Counted from the stretch's first letter, positions 46,956 through 56,201 are shown. The stretch is 64,000 nt of DNA from JAJVID01 sp050247435 (GCA_050247435.1 JBFWUF010000010.1:96366-160365); one strand, 5' to 3'. Numbers and translations are program-made. Notes: generated by a model from the letters alone, not told the origin.

Positions 46956-48299
46956 ATGAACAGAAACAGAATCATTCTTTACGCCGTCAAGGCGGTTATT
47001 GCATCTATCCTCGCCTTCTTCGCGCTGGCGCTCATTGGGAGGCTCATTCCCAACCGGGTCGTCAGCGCGCAACAGGCGGCGAACATCTACGCCATTCGCA
47101 ACGCGAGGATTGTCACAGTCACTGGCGCCGTGATCGAACGCGGCACAGTGCTCATCCGCGACGGCAAGATCGCTGAAGTCGGAGCCAGGGTCAGCGTGCC
47201 GGGCAACGCCAAAGTGATTGACGGGACCGGGCTGTCGGTCTATCCGGGACTGATTGATTGCGGCACGCAGCTTGGCCTGACCGAGATCGGCTCCATTCAG
47301 GAGACGCGCGATACGACCGAGCTAGGCGATTTCAATCCGCACATGCGCGCCATCGTCGCGGTGCAGCCGCACAGCGAATTGATCCCTGTCTCGCGCGCCA
47401 ACGGCATCACCTCCGCGATCACGCGGCCGAGCGGGCGCCTGGTTTCTGGCCAGGCCGCGTTGATCAACCTGGACGGATGGACGTGGCAGGAAATGACACT
47501 TAAAGCGCCAGCGGCGATGGCGATGGAATATCCGCGCGCGCCGCGTGGCCGCGCCGCCGCATTCCTGCCCGCCCAAGCAGCCGCCAACGTGGCGCAGATG
47601 CGCGACCGCCAACTCAACTCGCTGCGGCAGAAGCTGGAAGACGCGCAAGCCTACGCCAAAGCCAAAGATGCCCGCGCGGCGGATAAGAACCTGCCCGCGC
47701 GCGCTGTTGACCATGTGCTCGAAGCGTTGATTCCAGTCATCAAGGGCGAATTACCCGTCCTGATGGCCGCCAACAGCGAGCGCGAGATCAAAGGCGCGGT
47801 TGAATTGGCCGACAAATACAAACTCAAATTGATCATCAGCGGGGCAGACGACGCCTGGAAGGTGGCTTCACTGCTCAAGGAGAAGAACATCCCGGTGATC
47901 ATCGGCCCGGTGACCGATCTACCCAACAACGAGGATGACGATTACGACGTCAACTTTTCGCACGCGGGCAAGCTGAGCAAAGCTGGTGTCCGCTTCGCGT
48001 TTCAAACCGCCGACGCCGCCTACGTGCGCAACCTGCCTTATCAAGCTGGCACTTCAGCCGCCTTCGGTCTGGCGAAAGACGAAGCGTTGAAAGCAGTCAC
48101 AATCTACCCCGCGCAGATTTTCGGCGTGGATAAATTGGTGGGCAGCATTGAAACGGGCAAGATCGCCAACCTGATCGTGACCGACGGCGACCCGCTGGAA
48201 TTCAAAACCAACGTCAAGCACATGTTCATCAACGGCAAGCCGGTTGATCTGTCGAGCAGGCATACGAAGCTGTACGACAAATTCAACGCGCGGCCATAA
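46956..48299 (+). CDS. Exported amidohydrolase-fold protein lacking metal ligands (second)
   Basis: About 447 residues with an N-terminal signal anchor (MNRNRIILYAVKAVIASILAFFALALIG). The fold markers are conserved (NARIVTVTGAVIERGTVLIRDGKIAEVG, VYPGLIDCGTQLG, IETGKIANLIVTDGDPL), but HxH is replaced by CGT, and the later His by AANSER, so it parallels the first paralogue. AGGGTGA lies 5 nt before the ATG at 46956; a GTG at 46932 is alternative. It follows the active paralogue by 26 nt; the three probably form one transcript ended by the terminator downstream. Confidence 0.87.
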   Translation: MNRNRIILYAVKAVIASILAFFALALIGRLIPNRVVSAQQAANIYAIRNARIVTVTGAVIERGTVLIRDGKIAEVGARVSVPGNAKVIDGTGLSVYPGLIDCGTQLGLTEIGSIQETRDTTELGDFNPHMRAIVAVQPHSELIPVSRANGITSAITRPSGRLVSGQAALINLDGWTWQEMTLKAPAAMAMEYPRAPRGRAAAFLPAQAAANVAQMRDRQLNSLRQKLEDAQAYAKAKDARAADKNLPARAVDHVLEALIPVIKGELPVLMAANSEREIKGAVELADKYKLKLIISGADDAWKVASLLKEKNIPVIIGPVTDLPNNEDDDYDVNFSHAGKLSKAGVRFAFQTADAAYVRNLPYQAGTSAAFGLAKDEALKAVTIYPAQIFGVDKLVGSIETGKIANLIVTDGDPLEFKTNVKHMFINGKPVDLSSRHTKLYDKFNARP

Positions 48300-48314
48300 T
48301 TCTTACGGGACAAT

Positions 48315-48369
48315 AAAAAAGAGAGGCGTGGTGGAGCCATTTCGGCTTCCACCACGCCTCTCCTTTTTT
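48315..48369. terminator. Bidirectional Rho-independent terminator
   Basis: Stem of about 18 bp (GAGAGGCGTGGTGGAGCC with its complement, one bulge), flanked by A6 on the left and T6 on the right, so it works on both strands. It sits exactly between the convergent stops at 48299 and 48378. Confidence 0.92.
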
Positions 48370-48377
48370 CAAGGCTC

Positions 48378-49184
48378 TTAAAAATCGCCGTAATCAACAA
48401 ACCCGCGATTGATCTCGAAAGGTTTTCGCATGCGCGCGAAAACGCCTACGCCTTCACGCGAGCCACCGTCGTTGGAATTGCCCTCGATGGTCTTGAACCT
48501 GCCGTCGGACAGCACTTCGCTCACCAGCCCGGTATGCCCTTGCCCTTTTGAGCCGACAGCCAGGGCGAAGATGTGGCCTGGTTTGATCAATCCCGGATTG
48601 GCTTGCGCGTCCGTCGCCACCAGGCGTGGGATGCCCTTTTTCCCGGCGCGATTCCAATGATCGAGCACGCCAGCGGTCTTGATCATCGGATTTTGAATCT
48701 TCAACTGAGACGCGGCTTTGTCAAAGCAGAAATAGACGAACGCCACGCACCACGCGAAGTTGCCCGCCGCCGGGTTCAGCCCGACCGTGCGCAGATAATG
48801 ATCAACTTCGGGGCCTCGGTTCGAGTTCGGCGGTTTCTCTCTGACACCGATCTGCGAGGCCGCGATTTCAACCACGAGCTTCAACAACCGGCTCTCGGCC
48901 TTTTTGACCGGCGGCGTGGAAGCCGTTTTGAAGAGCGCTCCCCAGGTCAACGATCCGATCCTGCCGTCAATCACCAGCGCGTGGCCTTCGGAATCAATCG
49001 AGCGGGACTGGAACAGTTTGACGGCGTTTCTTGTTTCGGCTTCGAAATCGCCATTCTCGGCAATCGGGCCGCAGCCCACTTCGTTGAGCCGCCGTTCGAT
49101 GGCGAGCACAATCTGGCGATCCTTCTCACCGGCTTTGACGATTCGTCCTGGAAACGGGAAAAGCTGATTGCCTGTTTTTGGCAT
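48378..49184 (-). CDS. Peptidoglycan-binding and CHAP-type amidase protein
   Basis: A 268-residue protein. Residues about 20-88 form a PG_binding_1 domain (IERRLNEVGCGPIAENGDFEAETRNAVKLFQ). Residues about 105-265 resemble a CHAP/NlpC cysteine peptidase: Cys146 (FAWCVAF) and His217 (GQGHTGLV) are the catalytic pair, with a polar EGNSN third position. No signal peptide, as in phage endolysins and toxin-delivery effectors. AAGGAG 6 nt before the ATG at 49184. No phage genes adjoin, so it may be a domesticated lysin or an effector. Confidence 0.85.
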   Translation of the reverse strand: MPKTGNQLFPFPGRIVKAGEKDRQIVLAIERRLNEVGCGPIAENGDFEAETRNAVKLFQSRSIDSEGHALVIDGRIGSLTWGALFKTASTPPVKKAESRLLKLVVEIAASQIGVREKPPNSNRGPEVDHYLRTVGLNPAAGNFAWCVAFVYFCFDKAASQLKIQNPMIKTAGVLDHWNRAGKKGIPRLVATDAQANPGLIKPGHIFALAVGSKGQGHTGLVSEVLSDGRFKTIEGNSNDGGSREGVGVFARMRKPFEINRGFVDYGDF

Positions 49185-49403
49185 GAGGAGACTCCTTTCG
49201 AGTGTCAAAAAGTTGTTTGCGGATTGAGCGCGCTGCCGAGACTACTCGCGCCCACGATGAACCAGCGGCACTTTATCAACTTCCGCTCAGGCGTCCAATG
49301 AAAAAATCGCCTTCCGCTCTGATTGGCATTTGCGCGCTTTGCCGCTATGTGCCATTTTTATCGCATCATAATCAAAGGTTATCCGAGAAGGAGGAACGCC
49401 GAA

Positions 49404-50579
49404 ATGCCGATGCAATTCGACCTGACCGAAGAGCAACAACAAGTCAAAAAATCAATCCGCGAATTCGCCGAAGCTGAGATCAGACCGCGCGTAATGGAGT
49501 GGGACGAATCGCAGCATCTGCCGCGCGAGTTGTTCGCGAAGATGGGTGAGCTTGGGCTGACCGGCGTAATCTTCCCGGAAGAGTACGGCGGCGCGGGGAT
49601 GGGCTACGTCGAATACGCCACGGTCATCGAAGAGATCGCGCGCGTTGACGGGTCAATCGGCCTTTCAGTCGCCGCGCATAATTCGCTCTGCACAAATCAC
49701 ATTTTTCAGTACGGCAGCGAGGCGCAGCGCAAAAAATACGTCACGCCTTTGGCGAAAGGCGAAAAGCTTGGCGCGTGGGCTTTGACCGAGCCGAGTTCGG
49801 GTTCCGACGCTTCGGGAATGAAAACGACCGCAGTCCGCCGCGACGGGGGCCAGGGTGGCCAGGGTGGCCAGTGCGGATGGACGCTCAATGGGTCGAAGAA
49901 TTTCATCACGCACGGCATTTCCGCCGATACCTGCGTCGTGCTCGCAATCACCAACCGCGAGATGCGTTCGCGCGGCATCAGCGCCTTCGTTGTCGAACGC
50001 GGGACAAAAGGTTTCATCGCGGGCAGGAAGGAGAACAAGCTGGGCATGCGCGCTTCGGAAACCGCTTCTATCATTTTTGAAGATTGCTGGATTCCCGAAG
50101 AAAACCTGTTGGGCGAAGTCGGACGCGGCTTCGTCAACGCAATGCAGGTTCTGGATGGCGGGCGCATCTCGATTGCCGCGCTGGCGCTGGGCATCGCGCA
50201 GGGCGCATACGAATCGGCGTTGAAGTATTCACAGGAGCGGCGACAGTTCGACCAGCCGATCTTCGACTTCCAGGGCATTCAATTCAAACTCGCCGACATG
50301 GCCACGCAGATTGACGCGGCGCGGCTGCTTACCTTGCGCGCGGCGTGGTTGAAAGACAACAAACGACAGACGACCAAAGAGTCGGCGATGGCCAAGCTGT
50401 ACGCCTCGGAGATCGCCGTCAAAGTCGCCGAAGAGGCGATCCAGATTCACGGCGGATACGGCTACACCAAAGATTACCCACCGGAGAAATTCTGGCGCGA
50501 TTCAAAGTTATGCACGATTGGCGAAGGGACTAGCGAGGTGCAGAGGCTTGTGATCGCGCGACAACTGGTGGCCTCATAA
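49404..50579 (+). CDS. Acyl-CoA dehydrogenase (short/branched-chain type)
   Basis: A 391-residue FAD enzyme. MQFDLTEEQQQVKKSIREFA opens the helical domain; WALTEPSSGSDASGMKTTA is the flavin/substrate loop; the C-terminus has IQIHGGYGYTKDYPPEKFWRDSKLCTIGEGTSEVQ with Arg and FAD contacts. Overall pattern is that of short-chain or isovaleryl-like dehydrogenases. A GGQGGQGGQ insertion (148-156) from a 9-nt tandem repeat interrupts the loop before WTLNGSKNFITHG. AAGGAGGAA precedes the ATG at 49404; the frame is open to 49323. Confidence 0.93.
   Translation: MPMQFDLTEEQQQVKKSIREFAEAEIRPRVMEWDESQHLPRELFAKMGELGLTGVIFPEEYGGAGMGYVEYATVIEEIARVDGSIGLSVAAHNSLCTNHIFQYGSEAQRKKYVTPLAKGEKLGAWALTEPSSGSDASGMKTTAVRRDGGQGGQGGQCGWTLNGSKNFITHGISADTCVVLAITNREMRSRGISAFVVERGTKGFIAGRKENKLGMRASETASIIFEDCWIPEENLLGEVGRGFVNAMQVLDGGRISIAALALGIAQGAYESALKYSQERRQFDQPIFDFQGIQFKLADMATQIDAARLLTLRAAWLKDNKRQTTKESAMAKLYASEIAVKVAEEAIQIHGGYGYTKDYPPEKFWRDSKLCTIGEGTSEVQRLVIARQLVAS
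49848..49874 (+). repeat. GGCCAGGGT x3 tandem repeat in the acyl-CoA dehydrogenase gene
   Basis: Three 9-nt units, the last degenerate, encode Gly-Gln-Gly repeats in a surface loop where relatives have a few residues only. Length is a multiple of three, so copy changes keep the frame. Confidence 0.85.
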
Positions 50580-50735
50580 AATCCAAGCCGCGTTCTTATT
50601 GATTCGAACATAAATAACTAAACAGACCTGGCGCGAACCGCATGGAGCGCGGGGATTTGGCTTCGCATCGCTGAAGTTGTATTTTATTAGCTCCGCGCGA
50701 TCCTGCGCACCCGAAGCGGATAAGGGAGAGTAGCT

Positions 50736-51260
50736 ATGATATGGAAACCCATTCTCATTCTGTCGCTGAGCGTTGTAGTTTTCGGTCAGCAAACGCCGCA
50801 TCTGAAGATGCCTGGCGAGCGACAAAGCGATTCACTGCCGCAGGAGCTGACCGAGACCGAGACGCAAAGGATACTGAAAGAACGCAAGCCCAAGTCGCAC
50901 GTTGACGCGACGATCAAAGTCTCCGACGCGCGTCTCGCATCGGCGCTCAAGCTCGTCGAGGAGAACCAGTATAAATCCGCCGCGCAGGACGTTGACGTTT
51001 ACACGACGCTGATCGTTTACGCCGACGCCTACACGCGCAAGCTGCCTGACTCGAAGATCAAAGATCGCAACTCCTGTTTGAAGAAGATCGAACAGGCCAT
51101 CTTCAAACGGTCGCGCACGGTTGAGGCGGTACTTCACCAATTCCCGATTGATTACCGCGAAACGGCGGAAACTAAAATTGATCAGGTGAATAAGATTCGC
51201 CTGCGCGCCATCAACGACCTGCTTGGAGGCGGAAAAGTAATCAAGTCGTCCGACGATTAA
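50736..51260 (+). CDS. Secreted hypothetical helical protein
   Basis: A 174-residue protein with a signal peptide (MIWKPILILSLSVVVFGQQ). The mature part is charged and helical (KVSDARLASALKLVEENQYKSAAQDVDVYTTLIVYADAY...), perhaps a TPR-like bundle. No family recognised. Its stop is 8 nt from the convergent VWFA gene. Confidence 0.7.
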   Translation: MIWKPILILSLSVVVFGQQTPHLKMPGERQSDSLPQELTETETQRILKERKPKSHVDATIKVSDARLASALKLVEENQYKSAAQDVDVYTTLIVYADAYTRKLPDSKIKDRNSCLKKIEQAIFKRSRTVEAVLHQFPIDYRETAETKIDQVNKIRLRAINDLLGGGKVIKSSDD

Positions 51261-51268
51261 TTTCAGCG

Positions 51269-52369
51269 TTAATTGCCGCGCGCCCGCTTCTGAGCCGCTG
51301 TCGGCAACTGCCCCTGCGGGTTGCGCGCGTAATAGCCACGCCGCGTTCGCGCGATCAATTTGCGGCCGCCTGTTTGATTGACGCTCACCTGGATTGAGCG
51401 GAAGGTGCCGTCGCGTTTGTCGTTGGTCGGGTAATAGCTGATGACGTATTGCGTGCGCAGGTCTTTGGCAATCTGCGCGGCGATGGCTGGAATCTCGCTG
51501 ATGTCTTTCGGGAAATAAGCGCGCCCGCCCGAATCATCGGCGATTCGTGAAAGCAGATCTTTGGCCTTCTTCCCAGGCGATCTTCCGAACAGACTCTTCT
51601 CTTCCAGGTCCTCGTCAATGAAGCCGACCAGATAGACTTGAACCTCGTCCTCCTTGATCGCCTCCATCACTTCTCTCTCTTTGACCGAGCTGTTTTTTTC
51701 CAAACCGTCCGAGATGATGACTAGGGCTTTGCGGCGGCGCTTGCCTTTCTCCTGAGCGTAGTCGGCGGTGGCGATGATCGCATCGAGCAACGCGGTGCCG
51801 CCGCTCGTATAAAGCTCGCCCAGGGCGTCTTCAAGCTCGCGTCTGTCGGTGGTGAAATCTTGCACCAGTTCCGGCTCGGCTTTGAAGGAGGCGACAAAGG
51901 CTTCATCGTCCTGCCGCATTTGTTTAACCAGCGAGAGCGAGGCGTCGGTCACGGTTTGCAGCTTTGACCGCATGCTGCCGGACGTGTCAATCACCAGACC
52001 GAAGCTGACGGGCACCTCTTCGCGGCTGACGCTTTCAATCGTCTGTTTTACCTTGTCTTCGTAAATGCTGAAATCTTCTTTCTTCAGATCGAAGACCGGG
52101 GTGTTGTTTTGGTCAATAACCGTCACGTCAAGATTGACCAGGTCGGTGTCAATCTTTATCCGATCTTCACCGACTGTTCCCGGCTCGTCGGCCTGCGCGC
52201 CCTGACGTTGAGCGCCTTTCTTGTCCTTCGAGTCCTTCTGCTGCGGGTTCTGCTTCGGTTGTGGGGGTTGTGGCGGGTCTTGCGCGCCAGCGTCGTGGAT
52301 CGCGGAAATACTCAACAGCGCGATGATCAGCGCCAGTGAAAAGATGCGAAAAGTGGTTCGGTTCAACAT
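51269..52369 (-). CDS. Exported VWFA-related protein (acidobacterial type)
   Basis: A 366-residue protein with a signal peptide (MLNRTTFRIFSLALIIALLSISAIHDAGAQ) and a Gln/Pro/Lys-rich linker. An N-terminal strand module (TDLVNLDVTVIDQNNTPVFDLKKEDFSIYEDKVKQTI) precedes a von Willebrand A domain with an intact MIDAS: DTSGS (128-132), a later Thr in TSGGTAL and the ISDGLE Asp. The combination is characteristic of the VWFA-related Acidobacteria family, very numerous in that phylum. Likely protein-protein adhesion in the periplasm or outside. Confidence 0.93.
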   Translation of the reverse strand: MLNRTTFRIFSLALIIALLSISAIHDAGAQDPPQPPQPKQNPQQKDSKDKKGAQRQGAQADEPGTVGEDRIKIDTDLVNLDVTVIDQNNTPVFDLKKEDFSIYEDKVKQTIESVSREEVPVSFGLVIDTSGSMRSKLQTVTDASLSLVKQMRQDDEAFVASFKAEPELVQDFTTDRRELEDALGELYTSGGTALLDAIIATADYAQEKGKRRRKALVIISDGLEKNSSVKEREVMEAIKEDEVQVYLVGFIDEDLEEKSLFGRSPGKKAKDLLSRIADDSGGRAYFPKDISEIPAIAAQIAKDLRTQYVISYYPTNDKRDGTFRSIQVSVNQTGGRKLIARTRRGYYARNPQGQLPTAAQKRARGN

Positions 52370-52648
52370 AACGTTTCAACTCCCAACAAAATTTGATCTA
52401 CCTTTGGTCATTCGATCTGGCCGCTTCGGGGGAGGCGCGGCAATTATACATCTTCGATTCCCGTTAAGCCCAAAAGCTGAACGAAATCTTTCGCGCTTTT
52501 TGCGTCTCAGATCATTTTCACAACGGGTTTTACGAAGCGGGTTTTATTGGTTAAAGTTTGAGTCACACAAAAAGCGGTAGCGGCGCGCTGATGCGCGGAT
52601 TCAACCAACAATAGTTTTTCAATTCAACGACGGTTACACTCATCATCT

Positions 52649-53419
52649 ATGAAAATCGCCACCTGGAACGTTAATTCGATAACGGTTCGCCTGCCGCAGG
52701 CGCTGGATTGGATCGAAGCCAATCGTCCCGACGCGCTCTGCCTGCAAGAGACGAAATGCGTTGACGCGAAATTCCCTTTCGACGCGTTTCGTGAGACCGG
52801 CTACACGGCGGAAGTTTTCGGGCAACCAACTTACAACGGCGTCGCGATCCTTTCGCTTTCGCCAGGCGCCGACACGCAGCGAGGTTTCCCGGACGATGGC
52901 CCCGACGCGCAAAAACGGCTGATCGCGACCACGGTCAACGGAGTCAGGATCGTCAACGTCTACATTCCGAACGGCGGCGAAGTCGGCTCGGACAAGTATC
53001 AATTCAAGCTGGAGTGGCTGAGCCGCCTCCGCAAATTCTTCGATCAGAGTTGCGACACGCGGCAGCCGGTTGTCTTGTGCGGCGATTTCAACGTCGCGCC
53101 CGAAGACCGCGACGTTCACGATCCGATCTTGTGGGCCGGAAAAATTCTGTGCAGCGAGCCGGAGCGCGCCGCGCTGCAAAACGTCCGCCAGTGGGGATTG
53201 ATTGACGTCTTCCGCCAGCATCACGGGGAGAGCGGCTTTTTTTCGTGGTGGGATTACCGCGCGGGCGCGTTCCCGCGAAATCAGGGATTGAGGATTGATC
53301 ACTTGTGGGCGACCGCGCCGTTGGCCGAAAAGTGCGCCGACGCGTGGATTGACAAAACGCCGCGCGCTCAGCCGAAGCCTTCAGACCACGTCCCGGTCGT
53401 CGCTGAGTTCGTGATTTGA
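52649..53419 (+). CDS. xth: Exodeoxyribonuclease III
   Basis: A 256-residue AP endonuclease/exonuclease III. Conserved MKIATWNVNSI (Asn7), LQETK (Glu34), YIPNGG, GDFNVAPEDRDVHDP (Asp and Asn of the active site), RIDH and SDHVPV (final His). It repairs abasic sites and trims 3' blocked ends. Two small same-strand genes follow closely. Confidence 0.95.
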   Translation: MKIATWNVNSITVRLPQALDWIEANRPDALCLQETKCVDAKFPFDAFRETGYTAEVFGQPTYNGVAILSLSPGADTQRGFPDDGPDAQKRLIATTVNGVRIVNVYIPNGGEVGSDKYQFKLEWLSRLRKFFDQSCDTRQPVVLCGDFNVAPEDRDVHDPILWAGKILCSEPERAALQNVRQWGLIDVFRQHHGESGFFSWWDYRAGAFPRNQGLRIDHLWATAPLAEKCADAWIDKTPRAQPKPSDHVPVVAEFVI

Positions 53420-53432
53420 AGAAGGAGTAGAG

Positions 53433-53651
53433 ATGGCGGAGATAGAATGCCTGTGCGAAAAGTTCGAGCGGTTGGAAGGCGTGGCGGTTCAGGACTACGT
53501 CTCGCGATTTCTTGAAGAGACCGGCGTGGACGAAGAGACCGGCAAGACATACTATTCGTGCAAAATTTGCGGCACGCCCTGGACGCGCGTTATGCCCGAA
53601 GGCTCTCGCAAACCTTCTCTGGTACGAATGGAAACTGAGTTCAATGTTTGA
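53433..53651 (+). CDS. Small zinc-ribbon-like protein
   Basis: A 72-residue protein (MAEIECLCEKFERLEG...YYSCKICGTPWTRVMP). CKIC plus the N-terminal CLC may bind one zinc. It starts 14 nt after xth with AAGGAG upstream, so is likely co-transcribed. No known family. Confidence 0.7.
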   Translation: MAEIECLCEKFERLEGVAVQDYVSRFLEETGVDEETGKTYYSCKICGTPWTRVMPEGSRKPSLVRMETEFNV

Positions 53652-53662
53652 GGTGTAAAACA

Positions 53663-53860
53663 ATGGCGCTGCAAACAAGGCAAAATCCCGGCACCGGCGC
53701 GCTTGAGGTTCTGGTCAACGACGAGTGGACTCCGTTTGAAGATTATCGCAAACGGCAGATTGACGAGGCGTACCAGAATTCGATCAGGTTCCTGCGTGAC
53801 CGGCTCGGCGAGGATGATGCCCAAAAGCTGGAACAACAATCAACCACGACCGACAACTGA
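53663..53860 (+). CDS. Small hypothetical protein
   Basis: A 65-residue protein starting MALQTRQNPGTGALEVLVNDEWTPF, then a charged helix. ATG at 53663 lies 12 nt after the previous stop with GAGGTG upstream; a TTG at 53648 overlaps that gene. Good codon use and tight spacing argue it is real. Function unknown. Confidence 0.65.
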   Translation: MALQTRQNPGTGALEVLVNDEWTPFEDYRKRQIDEAYQNSIRFLRDRLGEDDAQKLEQQSTTTDN

Positions 53861-53867
53861 TCCCCTT

Positions 53868-55907
53868 ATGAAAAATCCATTCCGATTGGCCCGGCTGGCC
53901 CAAGTGACGCTGGCTGCTCTGACTCTTCTGCCTGCGCTCACGCCGTCCGGTTACTTCGCGCAGGAAATTCCCAAAACCGATCTTCGACTGACTGAGATTC
54001 GTCATCTCGATCTGACCTACGACTTCGCCGGTTATCGCGGCAAGGAAGAATGGCTGGATCGCGCGTCGCGGTTGAAGAAACAGATTTTAGTCAGCGCGGG
54101 ATTGTGGCCAACTCCGGCGAAGGCTCCGATCAAAGCCACAATCTTCGGCAAAGTTGATCGCGGCGACCACACCGTCGAGAAGGTCTACTTCGAGAGCTAT
54201 CCGGGACATTACGTCACGGGCAATCTTTATCGCCCGAAGAACGTGACTGGCAAAGTACCCGCCGTGCTCAACCCGCACGGGCATTGGACGTATGGCAGGT
54301 TGGAGAATCAGCAATTGAATTCAGGCCCGGCGCGCGGGGCCAGTTTCGCGCGGCAAGGTTACGTCGCGTTCAGTTACGACATGGTCGGTTACAACGACAG
54401 CGCGGCCATCAGCCATCGTTTCGCCGCGGGCCATCGCGAAAACATTGTTGATCGCGAAGCGTTGTGGAGCGTAAACCTGCTCGGATTGCAGTTGTGGAAC
54501 AGTATCCGCTCGATTGATTTTCTGCTCACGCTTCCCGAAGTGGACGACGAACGCATAGCTTGCACGGGCGAATCTGGCGGCGGCACGCAGACCTTTCTGC
54601 TGATGGCTGTTGATGACCGCATCAAGCTGGCCTCGCCGGTGAACATGGTTTCGTTTCTGATGCAGGGCGGCAGCGTTTGCGAGAACGCGCCCAATCTGCG
54701 GGTTGACACGAACAACGTCGAGATCGCGTCCCTGATGGCCCCTCGCCCGATGATGCTGGTTTCGGCGACCGGTGATTGGACCAAAAACACGATGACTTCG
54801 GAGTATCCGGCGGTTCGCGGCATCTACAAATTGTTCAACGCCGAAGACAGGCTCACGGCGATTCAGATAGACGCTCCCCACAATTACAACCAGCCCAGCC
54901 GCGAAGCGGCCTACGGCTGGTTCGCGCACTGGTTCCTGGGCAGAGCAGAAACGACTCCGATCAGAGAGCGTGGAGGCGCGGTCGCGCCGATCACTGACCT
55001 GCTGGTCTTTTTCGGACGGCAAAGGCCGGAAGGTGAACTCAACGAAGCGCAACTGACCGAAAGTTTGATCCAAGCGAGAAAGAGACAACTCGACGAGATG
55101 CAGCCGCGCGACGCGGCCAGCCTCGAACGTTTCCGCGAGCAGTTCGGCGAGGGATTCAAATATTCGATGATGGCTGAGTTCCCTGCGCCGAAAGGCATCA
55201 TCGCGGGCGAGCCGCAAACGACCAAACTTATTGGGGCGCCGAAAGAAAATATGGTTCTCTCGCGCCAGGGCAGAGCTGATAGAGTCGAGGTTACTTTGTA
55301 CAAACCAATCGCCAAACAGCCTGGCAATTCGTTTGTGCTACTAGCCACTTCAGACGACGCCTCAGCGCAAACAAACAACCTGATCGAGCTGCTGACCAGA
55401 GCCGGGCATGGCGTGATGCTCGTCCGCTGCTTCCCCGGCGGTCGCGAAATCCCTGACAAGATCAAATTCTTCACGACCTACAACCGAACTGACGCGGCCA
55501 ATCGAGCGCAGGACATCTTGACCGCGATGGCTTATCTGAAAGGCCAAAATCCAGGCGCGCGGTTGAGCGTCGTTGGAATCGGGCAAGCGGGATTGTGGGC
55601 GCTGCTCGCCCGAGGGATCGCGCCGGCAATTGATAAGATGGTTATTGACGCCGCTGAACTCGACTCGTCGAGCGACGAGGCATTTGCAAAAAACGTGGGC
55701 GTCCCCGGTATCCGCCGCGCGGGCGATTTCACGACGGCGGTCGCGATTGCGCCGCTCACGCCGCTGATGATTCACAACACCGGAAATAAATTCAACGCCG
55801 AAAAAATCGAAGCCGTTTACAAAGCCTTCGGAAAAGCCGCGAGCTTCAAGTCGCAATCGGCGAAGCTCAGCGACGCCGAACTGGCCGCATGGCTGTCATC
55901 CAAATAA
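53868..55907 (+). CDS. Exported double alpha/beta-hydrolase (acetylxylan-esterase-like)
   Basis: A 679-residue protein with a signal-like N-terminus (MKNPFRLARLAQVTLAALTLLPALTPSGYFAQ). The first hydrolase domain (about 35-400) has HGHW oxyanion region, nucleophile elbow GESGGG (Ser236) and a plausible His in APHNYNQ, resembling acetylxylan esterase-like/dienelactone-type hydrolases. The second domain (about 440-670) repeats the fold but the elbow reads GIGQAG, so the serine is Gln and it is probably inactive. The ATG at 53868 follows the previous stop by 7 nt. Likely removes acyl groups from plant glycans. Confidence 0.85.
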   Translation: MKNPFRLARLAQVTLAALTLLPALTPSGYFAQEIPKTDLRLTEIRHLDLTYDFAGYRGKEEWLDRASRLKKQILVSAGLWPTPAKAPIKATIFGKVDRGDHTVEKVYFESYPGHYVTGNLYRPKNVTGKVPAVLNPHGHWTYGRLENQQLNSGPARGASFARQGYVAFSYDMVGYNDSAAISHRFAAGHRENIVDREALWSVNLLGLQLWNSIRSIDFLLTLPEVDDERIACTGESGGGTQTFLLMAVDDRIKLASPVNMVSFLMQGGSVCENAPNLRVDTNNVEIASLMAPRPMMLVSATGDWTKNTMTSEYPAVRGIYKLFNAEDRLTAIQIDAPHNYNQPSREAAYGWFAHWFLGRAETTPIRERGGAVAPITDLLVFFGRQRPEGELNEAQLTESLIQARKRQLDEMQPRDAASLERFREQFGEGFKYSMMAEFPAPKGIIAGEPQTTKLIGAPKENMVLSRQGRADRVEVTLYKPIAKQPGNSFVLLATSDDASAQTNNLIELLTRAGHGVMLVRCFPGGREIPDKIKFFTTYNRTDAANRAQDILTAMAYLKGQNPGARLSVVGIGQAGLWALLARGIAPAIDKMVIDAAELDSSSDEAFAKNVGVPGIRRAGDFTTAVAIAPLTPLMIHNTGNKFNAEKIEAVYKAFGKAASFKSQSAKLSDAELAAWLSSK

Positions 55908-55928
55908 CAAACTTTCAAAAGGAAAAAC

Positions 55929-56201
55929 ATGTCTCAAAACCAAAACCAGAACCAGAACTCCAACTCACAAACCCTGGTCATTGACGCCGAAGAGTTCGCC
56001 TTTGAAACCGTTGAACACCGCAACGGAATGGCGACGGTGGTGAAATTCAAGCTCGACAACCCAAGCGTAAGATTGGGAGACGTGCTGCTGATCCTTTCGG
56101 GAACTGACATTCAGTTCCACGGCTTTATCGGCGGGATCGAAGATGGGTATGCCGTGGCCGCCGATCATAACGGCTCGATGTTATCGGCTGCGGTTCACTG
56201 A
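55929..56201 (+). CDS. Small hypothetical protein with Asn/Gln-rich start
   Basis: A 90-residue protein. A short Gln/Asn repeat (MSQNQNQNQNSNSQ) precedes a compact beta-rich domain (TLVIDAEEFAFETVEHRNGMATVVKFKLDNPSVRLGDVLLI). AAAAGGAAAA precedes the ATG. No family recognised. 21 nt after the hydrolase gene. Confidence 0.65.
   Translation: MSQNQNQNQNSNSQTLVIDAEEFAFETVEHRNGMATVVKFKLDNPSVRLGDVLLILSGTDIQFHGFIGGIEDGYAVAADHNGSMLSAAVH

Noticed and set aside
50580..50735. Additional inverted repeat before the hypothetical gene at 50736
   Set aside because: Apparent GCGCGG/CCGCGC arms are too short and interrupted to claim a hairpin.
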